A DNA stretch of 64,000 bases from Cycas panzhihuaensis (taxonomy: Eukaryota; Cycadophyta), in the NCBI GenBank assembly GCA_023213395.1, contig CM041465.1:57233741-57297740 (forward strand), in the 5' to 3' direction. A program made the position numbers and the translations under genes. The first letter of the stretch is position 1. Each line of letters starts with the position of its first letter. This document shows, piece after piece, positions 32,378-43,129 of this stretch. The notes below the pieces were generated by a model that saw only the letters and a list, made by a program, of their open reading frames with translations, was not told where the DNA came from and searched no databases.

Positions 32378-33052
32378 TCATGCTGTCGATATGATACAAC
32401 CGGTGATCCTGGTAAGTTGCTCCACCCTAGTTGATATAGGGTTTCGGTTTACTACCCTTGACCATTTCGGTGCAATAAGCGGCACGAGTTTTTTCAACTC
32501 GATAGTGCCATTATGGTACACTTTCTCAATCCTGTATGGGCCTTTCCAATGCATCTTCCATTCTCCTTGGGTCGTTTGGGATTTGTTGTCGAATCGCCAT
32601 ACTCGATCACCCTTCTTGAAATATGATGTCTTGTCGTGGCGGTCGTGCCTTGTCCTTTTCCGCCTTTTCCTTGGTGTGGTATGCTTTGTCGATTTCTTCT
32701 TATGATCCCTTAATTGGTCTTCTCCTAACCAATGTTCTCTACAATGTCTCGAATGGGAAATTCCACATAGTGGTTCTCCATAAAAGGGCTTTACATAATT
32801 TCCAACATATTCTCCATGATTTCTATCTTCTGGAGTGGCAACTGTTTTGGTCACATTCCAAGAAAGTAGGTTACATCTATAGGATGAGGGGTTGACTTCA
32901 TAATTGTCCCGTAGCCAATAATCCACAAATCTCATCTCGTTTTCATCATCTGAAGAATTGTAAATTTCTCCAAAATAGGTCGGTTCTTCTTTACGGTAAC
33001 GAATTCGATGTTGTAGGCTTCTCCGCAGTATGATAGAGGTTTTCTTTGTCAC
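32378..33052 (-). pseudogene. Nested Gypsy: post-protease spacer fused to integrase C-terminus
   Basis: A 224-residue frame. The first half has acidic and aromatic residues (YFGEIYNSSDDENEMRFVDYW) without known motif. The second half, from RHDKTSYFKKGDRVWRFDNKSQ to WKGPYRIEKVYHNGTIELKKL, is the C-terminal DNA-binding part of a Gypsy integrase. Nothing corresponding to RT, RNase H or the integrase core lies between protease and this point. The junction is therefore an internal deletion of several kilobases relative to a full element. Confidence 0.75.
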
Positions 33053-33183
33053 ATGAAGAAGTTGTTGCTTCCCTTACAACGGTTGTACTTGATCCATTGT
33101 CAGGTATCACTTCAATGGAATTCTTCCCCAACATTGGTAATACTACTTTATTTCCTTCATCGACAAGGTGAAGGTTACATCTT

Positions 33184-34013
33184 TCAACTCTGGAGACATT
33201 GGGTTTTGTATAGCCATGGTCTCCCCAATAAAGCTGGATAGGGTATTGCACCTTTCTCCGTTTCCACAATCGTAAAATCGATCTTTACGACAATTCCTGC
33301 CACATCCACCTTGATGTTGGTCAGTTTTCCCATGGGTCGTACTAGTAGTTCATTAGCCAACTTCAGCGAATAAGTCGCTGCTTCCAACCGTGCGCTTCCC
33401 AACTTCCGCCATGTCGAGGTGGGCGGTACATTCACAAATGCTCCCCATCAACGATCACTCTAAACTTTTCTCCCAAAACTGACATGGTTACCATCGGATC
33501 CATGTCGAATGATGGTATGATTTGCTTCCAACTCTTGGTAATTCCTTTTTGCAACACACCTCCTTTAATCCAGTCAATAACCTGGGACAGGGGGATAGTC
33601 AACTGTAACTGTTTCGCCAAATTCTCCATTAATAACAACATTCTGGGAATGTCTTCTTCTGGTAATCCTTTAAACAATTCTTCCATTTGCACCATTTGGG
33701 GTTTTACCGTTGATTCTTCTAGTAGTTTCTCTGGCTCTTTTTGTTTGTTTTTCCGAACGTAAACATTTTTTGTTTCCGGTTTACCCATTGGTAGTATATT
33801 TTCTTCCCGGACTAAACCATCCAACACTTGTTTTGCTTTTTTGTACCGATCCAATTCAGTTGGGGGGTGTGGATATTCTTCATCCACTTTCTCTTTCTGT
33901 TTATTCTGCAATTTCACATTTTTCGTTTCCGGCACGATCGTCATTAAGTTCGTTGCTTTGGCTTTACCCTTGCAATCTTCTGTTTTGTGGTCACTTGGGC
34001 CACGATTTACCAC
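33184..34013 (-). pseudogene. Nested Gypsy: gag C-terminus and retropepsin-like protease
   Basis: Piece 34013-33432 is Lys/Glu-rich with a helical LLMENLAKQLQLTIPLSQVIDWIKGGV segment and ends FRVIVDGE, the start of the protease catalytic Asp region. Piece 33435-33184 continues VPPTSTWRKLGSARL, VDVAGIVVKIDFTIVETE and PALLGRPWL, the usual flap and end of Gypsy proteases. The expected D-S/T-G triad reads D-G-E at the frame break, so the site is altered or frameshifted. Confidence 0.75.
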
Positions 34014-34281
34014 TATCTGACGGTTTTTGTTCGTATTCTAGCTTCATCGGGCATTCAGACTTCAAAGGTGCGAATCAGAGGCAAATGAGGCATCTTCCCA
34101 TTTGTTTCTTTCTTGAGGGCTCTGCACCCTCGTTGTATACACATTGCGAGGTGGGTTGCCTCTTCCCGACCTCGACCTCGAATGATTTTCCTTTGGAATT
34201 GTAGAAACAATCCCTAGTTGTGTGGGTATCTACCTCACATATGTGGCACCACTTCTCATTGGTGCCACATTGTTTTTAAGT

Positions 34282-35667
34282 TCAATTCACATTCCGGGTG
34301 GTATGTGAGTTTTCTTCACAAATATGGCACCACTTGGTCACCCTTCCAGCAGTGCTCTTTCTTCTTGGTGTCTCTTCTTCTTCCCGATTATTTCGATTTT
34401 CAATCGGGCTACTTCTTTCCTCGGTGCCTCTAATTGAGACTCCTCTTACGCTACTCCAACTTTGGCGGAAGGGTCGATTATCTTGATTCTCTCGACTCTC
34501 TAATCTCATCTTGCAATCTTAGCGACAAGGGATCTTGTCCCCTCCTCAAGGCGTCCATTTCCATCTCGAAATCCAATGCCAACTCCCGAGCATTCTTGAA
34601 TGATTTCACGGATGAGCATGCATCATGGCTCGCAACTTCTCATTTAGCCCTCGGCGAAGTAATTCTTCATGTTATGATCCGTAATTGTCTCATTGATCAT
34701 ACTTGCCGCAATAATCTTCATTCTACTAATGTAAGTTAGGACGGATTCCTTCGGCCTCTGCACGATTTCGCAATGCGATTTCCACAGCTTCATTACTGCG
34801 AAACTTTTGGAATCTCTCTTCGAACGCTTTCTTCATCTTTGCCCATGGCTCATTTTTTCGTTTCCTTATACCAAGCCAAGGGTACACCTCTCAATGTACA
34901 AAGCGTGCGTGCTTTAATCTCATCTTCGTCTGTTATTTTTCTAACATCAATGAGATTCAAACAAATACACATGCTCTGCTGCGTCAAGTATCATTGAAGA
35001 TTAATTTCGAAATCTCTATGGTCGTCCATCTTGGGAGATTGCAACCGTTCCCCCCCTGATGGTGATCTTTCCCCTCCTCCGTCCTTTGGGGATGTCTTGG
35101 GAGTGACTATGCTGCCGTATCCTTTCCAAACAACGGATTTTTGAACGGAGTTTTAATATGTATAGGTTGTACTACACCTGGTACTTGTATTGTTAATGGT
35201 GTTACCGTAATGTAAGATTGATCGTAACCCTTTTCGCCGAATCTTCAAATAGTCCTCGTTAGCTTGTTTTCCCAATATGCCGAGGACCTTCCTCCGCCTT
35301 CTTATCACTTGTCACCTAGGTCCTTGGGCTGTCCTCATTGGTATACTTCCCTCTGTTAAGATTTCCTTATGTTTTCATCCACTTTAGGCTTCCTTCCAAT
35401 TGGGCTAAACAAATCATCTCTGATAGGGGTTGGTGTCAATACCATGCGTTCGCCATGGGTTTCTTCTTCCCGAGGTGTCTGGGCTCCACTTGCCTCGGAT
35501 CCTTCAACTGACCGTCCCTTAGTCTCGTTGTTTTGCGAACTTAGTCTCCTCGCCCTTCCGAGTTTTGCCTCTTTTGACCATCTTAGTGCCCTTTGCCTTG
35601 GTTTCTTTTTCCTTAGGTGAAGTATCCTTTTGGGGCTCTTCCACCTTGAAGGCCTCTTAGGTGGCAT
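34282..35667 (-). pseudogene. Nested Gypsy gag and zinc knuckle
   Basis: The N-terminus (35667-35356) is very basic: PPKRPSRWKSPK and a Lys/Arg-rich run, then TPTPIRDDLFSPIGRKP. The middle part (about 35050-34600) is frameshifted but holds gag fragments related to 62730-63347. The end (34509-34282) has a knuckle WCHICEENSHTTRNVN with CxxC, H and the final C replaced by V. Stops break the frame at several places. Confidence 0.7.
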
Positions 35668-35784
35668 TGGAAGGTCCCACAGGCGCCTGTGGCTTAGTTA
35701 CTGACCGCCATCACGGCGGCCCTGTGGTCCTCGCGCCTTTACACATTCTTTTTCTTTGAAACCCCTAGGCCCTGTCCCTCCTCA

Positions 35785-35807
35785 ATGGACGTAGGCAGCG
35801 GAACCAA
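35785..35807 (-). other. Primer binding site of nested Gypsy
   Basis: On the minus strand the LTR end ACA is followed by TTGGTTCCGCTGCCTACG. The first 13 bases after T (TGGTTCCGCTGCC) should pair with a tRNA 3' end. The same TGGTT-CG-TGCC scaffold follows the LTR of the large Gypsy at 63716-63737. I could not name the tRNA. Confidence 0.6.
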
Positions 35808-36773
35808 TGTTGACTTATAGATTCCACTCCTTGTGGAATCGGTGCACTTGTCAAGGTTACAGTAGCTATAGTCTAGTTTTAGGACACATCAACATGGTTA
35901 TACACATATATTCCACATATAATTCCATATATAATTCACGAGAATGGTACCAGCGATGCAATTCAATACATACTTGACACATCATCAACACACATCAAGA
36001 ATGCACCAATTTCCACATAACTCTTCTTTTATTAATTCAGCAGTTCATTTACGAAGTGGAATGCGTTCTGAGCATTCCAAGAGCATCTGATCCTCATTAC
36101 ATATGCGTGCCAGATGGTACTTATCATGCACTCATGCTCCAATCGGGCATCATGCGTCATCATACGCACCTTTGCGTACTCTTGATCTCGGCTCTCACCC
36201 TCAGAGTATGTCATGGAATTGAATCACTCGGCTCTCACCCTTGAGAGTATACAATATGATTGAATCACTCGGCTCTCACCCTCGAGCACATGACATAGGA
36301 ATGAATAACTCGGCTCTCACCCTTGAGAGTATACAATATGATTGAATCACTCGGCTCTCACACTGGAATGGTCCTCAAAGCACCATTAAATATGTCCCTT
36401 TGATGCCTTTTGGGTGAAAGGTTATGACCCAAAGTCATAACCATACCTTTTTGTTACCAAGGTACCCTTTCACTTTAATCATTAGTTATACACTTAACTA
36501 ATGTCTCTTTAGGTCCGTCACGTCGTCGGTAGCTTCCTGGCCTCCACCGGTCCCGTCTTGTCATACGTGCTCGTTTCCGTTCGTTACATTCCGCTCTGAT
36601 ACGTACCGTGATACGCACCCGTTCACGCACTTTGTCATACGTACCCAGAATGTTGATTTCTTCACTGTTTCGCCTCGTGCGTACCTCCGTACGGTTCGTA
36701 CTTGCATTCCTTTGGTCAATACAACCTGTATTCCGTCTTCCTCAAGGCCTATGTGTCAAAATATGTCCCAACA
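35808..36773 (-). repeat. 5' LTR of nested Gypsy
   Basis: A 966-bp LTR, the partner of 31073-32045, with the same termini and the same five-unit array (36189-36390). It is followed by the target duplication GTTGC at 36774-36778. Confidence 0.92.
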
Positions 36774-37182
36774 GTTGCTCCAAGTATACCTCATCTTGAA
36801 GATCGCCATTGAGAAAGGTGCTCTTAACGTCCATTTGAAAAACCAGCCAATTGCATTGAGCTGCTAAGGCCAAGATGAGTCTGATGGTGTTCATGTTAGC
36901 CACCGGTGCAAAAGTCGCCTCATAATCTATGCCTTCTTTTTGTTTGAACCTTTTTGCAACAAGGCGGGCCTTCTGGTGCTTAAGTGTACCATTGGAATGG
37001 AATTTGGTCTTGTAGACCCATTTGCAGCTGATTGCCTGTTTATGTTTAGGCAATTCGACCAAATCCCAAGTTCCATTCTTTTCAATAGAATGGATTTCTT
37101 CATCCATGGCAGCCTTCCAATGTTCATCTTTAGAAGCCTCCTCAAAGGTGGAAGGCTCATCAACACATAGCACTTCAGCCAT
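36774..37182 (-). pseudogene. Copia-E reverse transcriptase, N-terminal half
   Basis: The frame starts with PSTFEEASKDEHWKAAMDEE and NGTWDLVELP, continues CKWVYKTKFHSNGTLKHQKARLVAK and ATFAPVANMNTIR, and reaches FQMDVKSTFLNGDLQDEVYLEQ, which includes the first catalytic Asp. The nested Gypsy begins directly after this. The protein resumes at 31072 on the minus strand with QQPPSYKVQGKEHLVC. Confidence 0.9.
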
Positions 37183-37629
37183 AAGTGCGAAATTGGTTTA
37201 CTGCCTATATCTTGATGGACATTTTCCTTCAATAATCTAGTCATCCTGCATTGTTTGAGTATACCATTTGGGTAACTTTTTGATTGATGTGACTTGAACC
37301 TCAAGATCTTCTGGTCTAAGTGGTTGATCAATAGAAGACGTGCTAGGATCAAGTGGAGCTGATGATGTGGATGGTCCAGCAAGTGCAGATGATGTACATG
37401 GAGTTGAAGATTGAGAGGGAAGGAAGGTCTCAACAATCTGTTTGCCTTTGTCAATGGGGGGTTGGATGGATGCTGTATCCAACTCCTGATCATCTTCTTC
37501 AGCAAAGATTACATCTCTTGAGAGATGCATTTTCTTTCCAATGGGATTGTACAACTTGTAGGCTTAGCTATCAATGGCATAACCTACAAAGATGCACTTT
37601 AGACTATGCTTGTCTAATTTAGTTCTTTG

Positions 37630-38297
37630 CTAATCGGGGATGTGCATATAAGCGGTGCACCCAAAAGTCCTCAAATGGCTGACAGTTGGCTTTTTGCTAG
37701 ACCATGCCTCCTCTAGTGTGATGTTGGTGACTGTTGTTGTTGGATTCCAATTTGCCACATAGGCAGCTGTGTGGAATGCCTCTGCCCAGTAAGCTCGAGT
37801 AAGTCCCTTGGCATGCATCATTGCTTTGGCCTTGTTAGCCAAAGTTCTATTCATTCTTTCAGAGACTCCATTTTGTTGAGAAGTGTGAGGAATAGTAAGT
37901 TGTCTCTGAATGCCATTGTCCTTGCAGAATTGGGTGAATTCGTCTGAAGTGAATTCGCCTCCATTGTCTGTCCTTAGTGTTTTGATGGATTGGCCAAACT
38001 CGTTCTCCACTTCAAGCTTGAATTCCTTAAACTTTTGAAATACTTCGGACTTACGTTTGAGGAAGTAAACCCAAACTTTATGGGAGAAATCATCGATGAA
38101 GGAGATGTAGTACAAAGCTCCTCCAAAGGAAGCGGTGGACATAGGTCCACACAAATCTGAGTGTACTAACTACAAAGGATATGATGCACTCCAAGCTTTG
38201 CCTTTAGGGAAAGGCAAGCGATGTTGTGTCCCCATTATGCATGCTTCACAAAGACATTTCATGCCATATATCTTGGGAAGCCCATGTCTAGGCCAAG
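37630..38297 (-). pseudogene. Copia-E pre-integrase and integrase
   Basis: Upstream of the main open frame (38154-37630) the minus strand reads GLPKIYGMKCLCEACIMGTQHRLPFPKGKAW, the pre-integrase with a degraded zinc site. The core follows: SDLCGPM (Asp), YYISFIDDFSHKVWVYFLKRKSEV, LRTDNGGEFTSDEF (Asp), PHTSQQNGVSERMNRTL (Glu). It ends AYWAEAFHTAAYVANWNPTT. All three DDE residues are present. The left-hand neighbour is the linker frame at 37237-37554. Confidence 0.9.
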
Positions 38298-38807
38298 TAG
38301 CAGGGCATGAGGTATATTTTTTTAGAAATGGCTTTAGTGGATATAATTAGGTCAGAATTGCCACACAGGACCAACTAAAAATGACCTTTGTTATAGAATG
38401 GGGAATGTATGCATACAAAGTGATGCCCTTTGGATTGACAAATACACAACCACTTTTCAAAGGACAATTTTGAATATTTTTTGACAAACAATTGGTAAGC
38501 CAATCAAGGTATTTTCGGATGATTGGACTGTATATACACTGTCAAATTTAAGGCTAATGCTTGAGACTGAAGAAGTAAATTATGTTTGAATCCAGCTAAA
38601 TGCACATTTTTGGTTCCATTCAGATCTTCACTTGGACATGTCATGACCAAAGAAGGACTGCAAACAGACCTAAACAAGGTAGCAATAATTTTGAATTTTC
38701 CTATATTGAAGTTAGTAAAGCAAGTAAAAGGCTTTTTGGGTATGATGGGATATTATAGAAAATTTATTAAGGAATATGATAGCAAATCCATTGGAAACCT
38801 TGCTTAA
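38298..38807 (+). pseudogene. Gypsy-G reverse transcriptase remnant
   Basis: The reading starts VAGHEVYFF, then GFSGYN, a stop, VRIA, IEWGMYAYKVMPFGLTN, after which frameshifts obscure the YLDD region (about 38500-38540). The piece 38586-38807 continues NPAKCTFLVPFRSSLGHVMTKEGLQ, VKGFLGMMGYYRKFIKEY, the thumb and start of the connection. The polymerase fingers are missing. Confidence 0.8.
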
Positions 38808-39417
38808 GAAAAAAACAACATGGAAATGGGAGTTGCGGCAGCAACTGGCTTTTGATCTACTAAAAAGAAAGATTGCAGAAGCTCTAATTCTGAGATTCCC
38901 AAATTGGGATCGACCTTTTCACGTGCATGTGGATGCTTCACTAATGGAAATTGGATGCATGTTGGCTCAACCTGGCGATGATAGCGTAGATCTTCCTATT
39001 TATTTTGCCAATCAAAAACTGACATCAGCAGAACAGAATTATTGAGTGACAGAACGTGAAGGTTTAGGCATGTTGTATGCCTTACAAAAATTCAGGCATT
39101 ACTCGTTAGTTAACCCCTTCACCTTCTTTGTAGATCATCAAGCTTTGAAATACTTAATAAATAAACCAATCTTGCAGGGAAGGATTAGTAGATGGTTGAT
39201 GCTATTCCAAGAATTTAACTTTAAGACCATTGTAAAAAAGGGAGAAAAGCATACAGTGCCTGATGTGCTGTCAAGAGAAGTTGAGGGAGAACTAGCCACA
39301 AGAATAGATGATGATTTTCCTGATACTAAATTATTTTCTGTGGAAGTAGTGCCAAAATGGTATGAAGGCATTGTAGAATATTTAGCTATGAGTCAGACAA
39401 CAAAAGGTTTGGAGTGA
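38776..39417 (+). pseudogene. Gypsy-G RNase H
   Basis: Two pieces separated by a single TGA at 39043-39045. They read WELRQQLAFDLLKRKI, PFHVHVDASLMEIGCMLAQPG (Asp), IYFANQKLTSAEQNY, then TEREGLGMLYALQKFRHY (Glu), FVDHQALKYLINKP (Asp) and RISRWLMLFQEFNF. The rest (KHTVPDVLSRE) reaches the linker to integrase. With the stop as the only break, this is among the best-kept Gypsy domains in the window. Confidence 0.9.
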
Positions 39418-39419
39418 GT

Positions 39420-40702
39420 GGAATGACAAAGTTTTATTCGAAAAACATTCGCTTTCTAATTAATTCGCGACATGTTGTACAAATGAGGTCCAGAAGGGGT
39501 ACTACGAAGATGTGTTCTGGAACACAAAGTACAGGCAATTTTGCATGAAGCCCACAAGGGAGTGGCATCCAAGCATCAAGGCATTGAAGCTACAGTATGA
39601 AAGATTTTATTGGCAGGCCTGTGGTGGCCAACAGTATTCGAAGATACTGATAGATGGGTTTGAAGTTGCGATGTCTGCCAACCTGTGGGCAAGCCTGGAA
39701 AAACCCATTTCGTGCCTCTACATCTAATTCTAGCACAAGCACCATTTGAGAAGTGGGGATTGGACTTATTGGACCAATTAGCCCTCCACTGAAGCGAACA
39801 AATGCAAGGTATATAATAGTGGCTACTGATTTTTTCACACAATGGACAAAAGTTTGACCTCTCAAGAATTGTGATGCTAGAAGCACTGCAAAATTTTTAT
39901 ATGAAAATGTTATAGTTTGTTTTGGTTGTCCTTTAGAATTAGTATCGAATCAAGGAACTAGTTTTTTAAACAATACTATAAAACATTTGACTAGCGAGTT
40001 TATGATCCAACACTATCAATCTTCTTTGTATTATCCTAGAGATAATCGTCAGGTTGAAAATACTAACAAAATTTTGAAGTTTAGCCTTAGCGAAGATTTG
40101 TAGTGAGGGAAGAATAGATTGGGCAAAATGATTGCATTCTGCCCTTTGGGCGGATAGAACAACAACCAAACTGCCACATAAGTAGACACCATTCCTATTG
40201 GTATATGGCTTAGATGTCATATTTTTGTTGGAATTTCAGGCGGAAAGTTTTTAGGTGGCAGTTCGAATGTGCATGGACGAACAAAACTCTTGGAATGAGA
40301 GGATCATGGAACTATTAAAGTTGGATGAAAAAAGAGCCTGAGCATTATGGGAATTGAAAATGAAAGAAAAGGCGAAGAAAGATGTGGCATGATCGACATC
40401 TGCGAGTACGAGAGTTCCATGAAAATGATCTTGTTTTAATGTACAATAGTAAGTTTTGAATGAAACCAAGTAAGATGAAATTACGTTGGTTAGGACCGTA
40501 TAAAGTATTACACATTGGAAGAAATGGGGTAGTTCAACTTGGACAGCTCGACGGGAAAATCCTTCCCAAGGTAATCAATGGGAGTAGATTAAAGCCTTAT
40601 ACAGCAAGATTAAAAAAAAAAAAAATTGATGCAAAACACAAGGTAGTAAATGTTGATGTCATCAAAAGGAGGACCCACAAAGTGCAATTAAGGAAAGAAT
40701 AA
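39420..40702 (+). pseudogene. Gypsy-G integrase
   Basis: Several frames carry integrase pieces: an HHCC-like zinc domain (39480-39727, with EAHKG..-like and CQ-type remnants degraded), a core with many stops between 39750 and 40240, and the C-terminal domain in the open frame 40460-40702 (MKLRWLGPYKVLHIGRNGVVQLGQLDGK, NGSRLKPY). The last matches the integrase end at 57771-57980 on the minus strand. The core is too degraded to judge its catalytic residues. Confidence 0.78.
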
Positions 40703-40969
40703 GATTGCGATTGGTGCCAAATCTAGGAGTGATGGTTGCAAGTAAAGAAGATGTGACCATTATGATGGGAGAAATTGATCGCAATCCAAGTAGTTAGCGT
40801 TTCCATGATTGCGATAAGACAAGGATGGGGTGAGCACATTAATATGGTAGTTATGAACAACTCTTTTAAATAATTAAGCTTGGAGACAATTGAATTGCAC
40901 AAATAAAGCAGGCTTGGTAACAAGTCTTGAGTGGGTAGTGCAGAAAGAAGGAGCACAACCATGGCGACA

Positions 40970-42418
40970 ACTGAATTGCAACGGGTGACAGTAACTTTCA
41001 GAGAATCTAACGATGACCAAATATGGAAGCAGTGGCAGGAAATGAAGGCTGAAGAAGAATGCAAAAGATATTGGTTGGCATCCTTCCAAACGTGTACAGT
41101 TTTCTTTCAACAGCAATTGCAATGGTGGTGCAGCGACTGTCTCTATTAGACTTTTCTGCTGAAGTAGTTGCAAGGATAACGGGGTTACTAAATGAAGGGC
41201 CGAACATTCCCAAGGATAAATAGATACCCAGGGAACAGGCAATGCACAAAATAAGAGCAAATGAATTTGATGTTTCTAGTTTAGGAATTTGAATTTCTAG
41301 GATTTCATCTAAGGAAATGCAGTGGATAGCACATTTCCTATTTACTAGAGCAATATTAGGACAAAAGAATTCATTTGTCCCTAGTCATTTGCGTACTATG
41401 TTAATAAAGGTTATGGAGGGTCATAAATTTAATTGGGCTAGGTTTGTCTCTAGTAAATTTTTGAGGAATTTAGAAGTCGTAAAAGGTGCTACTTAGTCTG
41501 TTCTATTTTTCTACCCTACTTTGTTGCAAGGGTTATTATTTTTGCAATGCCCAAGTATCCAACTTCTTGAGGTTGAGGAAGGACAACCTCTATTGGCAAA
41601 ATGGACAGAATTATTTTCAAGGTAGCGTGGATGGGGTTCTTTGCCTTTGACAAAGTTAAAAGAACATGTTAGTAATTGGCTCCACCTACAGTGGCACGCT
41701 AGCACTCCCTAGTCGTGCTCAGTGAAGAAGGAAGAACTGCGAGCAGGGGCAACCTCGCAGACCCAAACAAGGGTGTAGAATCAAAAGAATAAAGAGAAAG
41801 AGAGTAAGAAAGCAGAGATAAGAGAGGGGAAGCAAAAGGTGGAGGAAGAACCTACCACGGGTAAGGATGGAGTGGATCAGCCAGAGAAAAAGTCAAGGAT
41901 AGTTGAACCATTAAAATGCGAAGAAGAAGAGAAATAGAGGAGGAAATTAGCAACAAAAAAAAGACGGCAAGAAATTTTAGAAATCTTGAATAATAAAACA
42001 CCAAAAGTAAAATTTAATCAATTAGAGGACTATTTGGAAGAAGGCATAGACCCAATGAGCTATGACCTGCAAGACATCCTGCAATGGAAGACTTCCTTTT
42101 TGGCAAAGGTAACTAGACCACTTGTCACTAAGTTGGAACAAAGGAACATAAGACCTTTGCTAGATATGCAAAGAATTCAAAAGCTTAAAGAAAAGTTGGC
42201 AACTATAGAAGCCTGCCTGGAATTTCTGAAAAAATTTATTATGACCTGGGTAAAGAATACCAATGCCATTACTCCTAAGGTACAAGCTTTTAGAGGTTGC
42301 TTCCACTAGGAGATTCCCCTGGGCCTAGATGACATAATTTATAAGTTGAGAGCTTGGATCCTTCAAATGTAAGAGGACACAGCACATGCAAATAAATTTT
42401 GGACTAAAATGCATAATT
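40970..42418 (+). pseudogene. Extra ORF of Gypsy-G between integrase and 3' LTR
   Basis: Downstream of integrase on the sense strand lies an additional coding region, now broken. Pieces: MATTELQRVTVTFRESNDDQIWKQW (40961-41149), a middle region with ISSKEMQWIAHFLFTRAILGQ and FVPSHLRTM (about 41300-41470), a charged linker (about 41720-41960), and a helical C-terminal part (41986-42309) with LEDYLEEGIDPMSYDLQDILQW and LEFLKKFIMTWVKN. Each part has a counterpart in the minus strand element (57333-56161 and 52422-52057). The middle segment loosely recalls the plant 'putative transposon protein' domains of Athila-like elements; this is a weak resemblance. Function is unknown. Confidence 0.72.
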
Positions 42419-43124
42419 TGTGTCGATCATAGTTGGGGTCATGATTATGAGTGGATCGTGGTTGAGGTTATAGGTATGAGCCGATTGTCGTTGGGGTCGA
42501 GAGTACAAGACAATCATAGTTGGTGTTGTGAGTACAAGCAGATCGCAATTGGGGTCGTGCCTACGAGCCGATCGTAGTTGGGGTTGCAAGTACAAGTGGA
42601 TCGTAGTTGGGTTCCTGAATACGAGCCGATCATAGTTCGGGTTGCAATTACGAGCCAATTGCAGTTGGGGTTGCGGTTGCGAGCAGATTGCACTTGGGAC
42701 CATGGTTGCAAGCTGATTGCAATTGGATGATTATACCCGATAATAGTTGCAATTAGATTGTAAAGAGAAAAGTGATTATCAAGGAAGGCTAGCCGTTGTA
42801 ATTGTTTTGTGAAGTAATTAACGGTAGTTGAAACAATTGATCTTTTTTGTATAAGTAGTAGTTGGTTCAAGGAATTAAGTATGTATGTGTGTGTGTATGG
42901 GCAAGAAAGCCTAAAAAGGGATTGTAAGGAATTTGTTCTCTTGCTGTGGTAGACTTGACATGCTAGTCCGATTCTTGTAGACTGTTGGGTCTGCGTCTGG
43001 TTGTGAAAGGACCAGACACAGTTCCCTATTATAATAATATTATGTTTTGCATCATATTGTGTATCCTTTGTGCTTACTTTATTCATTATGTTGGTAGTTT
43101 CATATGAGTAAGGTTCAAGGCACA
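42419..43124 (+). repeat. Gypsy-G 3' LTR with 29-bp tandem array
   Basis: A 706-bp segment reading TGTGTCGATC...AAGGCACA. Its right part aligns with the LTR at 51091-51771 (reverse complement) over the stretch around 'ctg(g)ttgtgaaaggaccagac'. The similar length (681 bp there) supports the boundaries. Nearly half of it is a 29-bp array (42425-42726). The left boundary is approximate because no purine tract precedes it. Confidence 0.7.
42425..42726. repeat. 29-bp tandem array, ten units plus a partial
   Basis: Ten units of exactly 29 bp, each beginning 'GATC(G/A)TAGTTGGGGT' or a variant, followed by a 12-bp partial unit. The units differ at many positions but keep length and the TTGGGGT core. 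The position within the LTR corresponds to the 21-bp array at 51428-51740 in the related element. Confidence 0.93.
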
Positions 43125-43129
43125 CAATC

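Larger units (their letters stand above)
31073..36773 (-). mobile_element. Nested Gypsy derivative with both LTRs and GTTGC duplication
   Basis: A 5.7-kb element with LTRs at 31073-32045 and 35808-36773, both TGTTGACTTATAG...GTCCCAACA. The 5-bp GTTGC occurs just outside both ends (31068-31072 and 36774-36778). Inside, on the minus strand: gag (about 35667-34500), zinc knuckle (34310-34280), a spacer with protease (34013-33184), then directly the integrase C-terminal region (about 32700-32400). Reverse transcriptase, RNase H and the DDE integrase core are missing, so the copy cannot move by itself. It lies inside the RT of Copia-E. Confidence 0.93.
29397..38297 (-). mobile_element. Copia-E, minus strand, split by a nested Gypsy
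   Basis: A Copia element missing its 5' LTR and gag. From right to left: pre-integrase (38297-38160), integrase (38154-37630), linker (37554-37237), RT N-terminal half (37182-36774), a nested Gypsy derivative (31073-36773), RT C-terminal half (31072-30742), connection and RNase H (30690-30008), purine tract and 3' LTR (29397-29910). The RT protein resumes in register after the nested element, with a 5-bp duplication GTTGC at the joint. Its right edge at about 38297 is fused to Gypsy RT sequence of opposite orientation. Confidence 0.9.
38298..43124 (+). mobile_element. Gypsy-G, + strand, 5' part missing
   Basis: It starts inside RT at VAGHEVYFF...GFSGYN (about 38298), fused to the Copia-E pre-integrase. 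It continues with RT remnants, RNase H (38776-39417), integrase (about 39420-40620), integrase C-terminal domain (40460-40700), an extra ORF (about 40970-42418) and a 3' LTR (about 42419-43124). Order and protein sequence closely follow the minus strand element at 51091-64000. Its LTR end (GGCACA) abuts the integrase of a minus strand Gypsy, into which it presumably inserted. Confidence 0.85.

Noticed and set aside
40723-41260. Minus strand frames of 80-128 residues rich in Cys, Leu and Pro
   Set aside because: They lie opposite the extra ORF of Gypsy-G; the sense strand is supported by similarity to Gypsy-J.
42425-42726. Possible CRISPR-like array
   Set aside because: Units are directly adjacent without spacers, are degenerate, and lie within an LTR of a eukaryotic retroelement.
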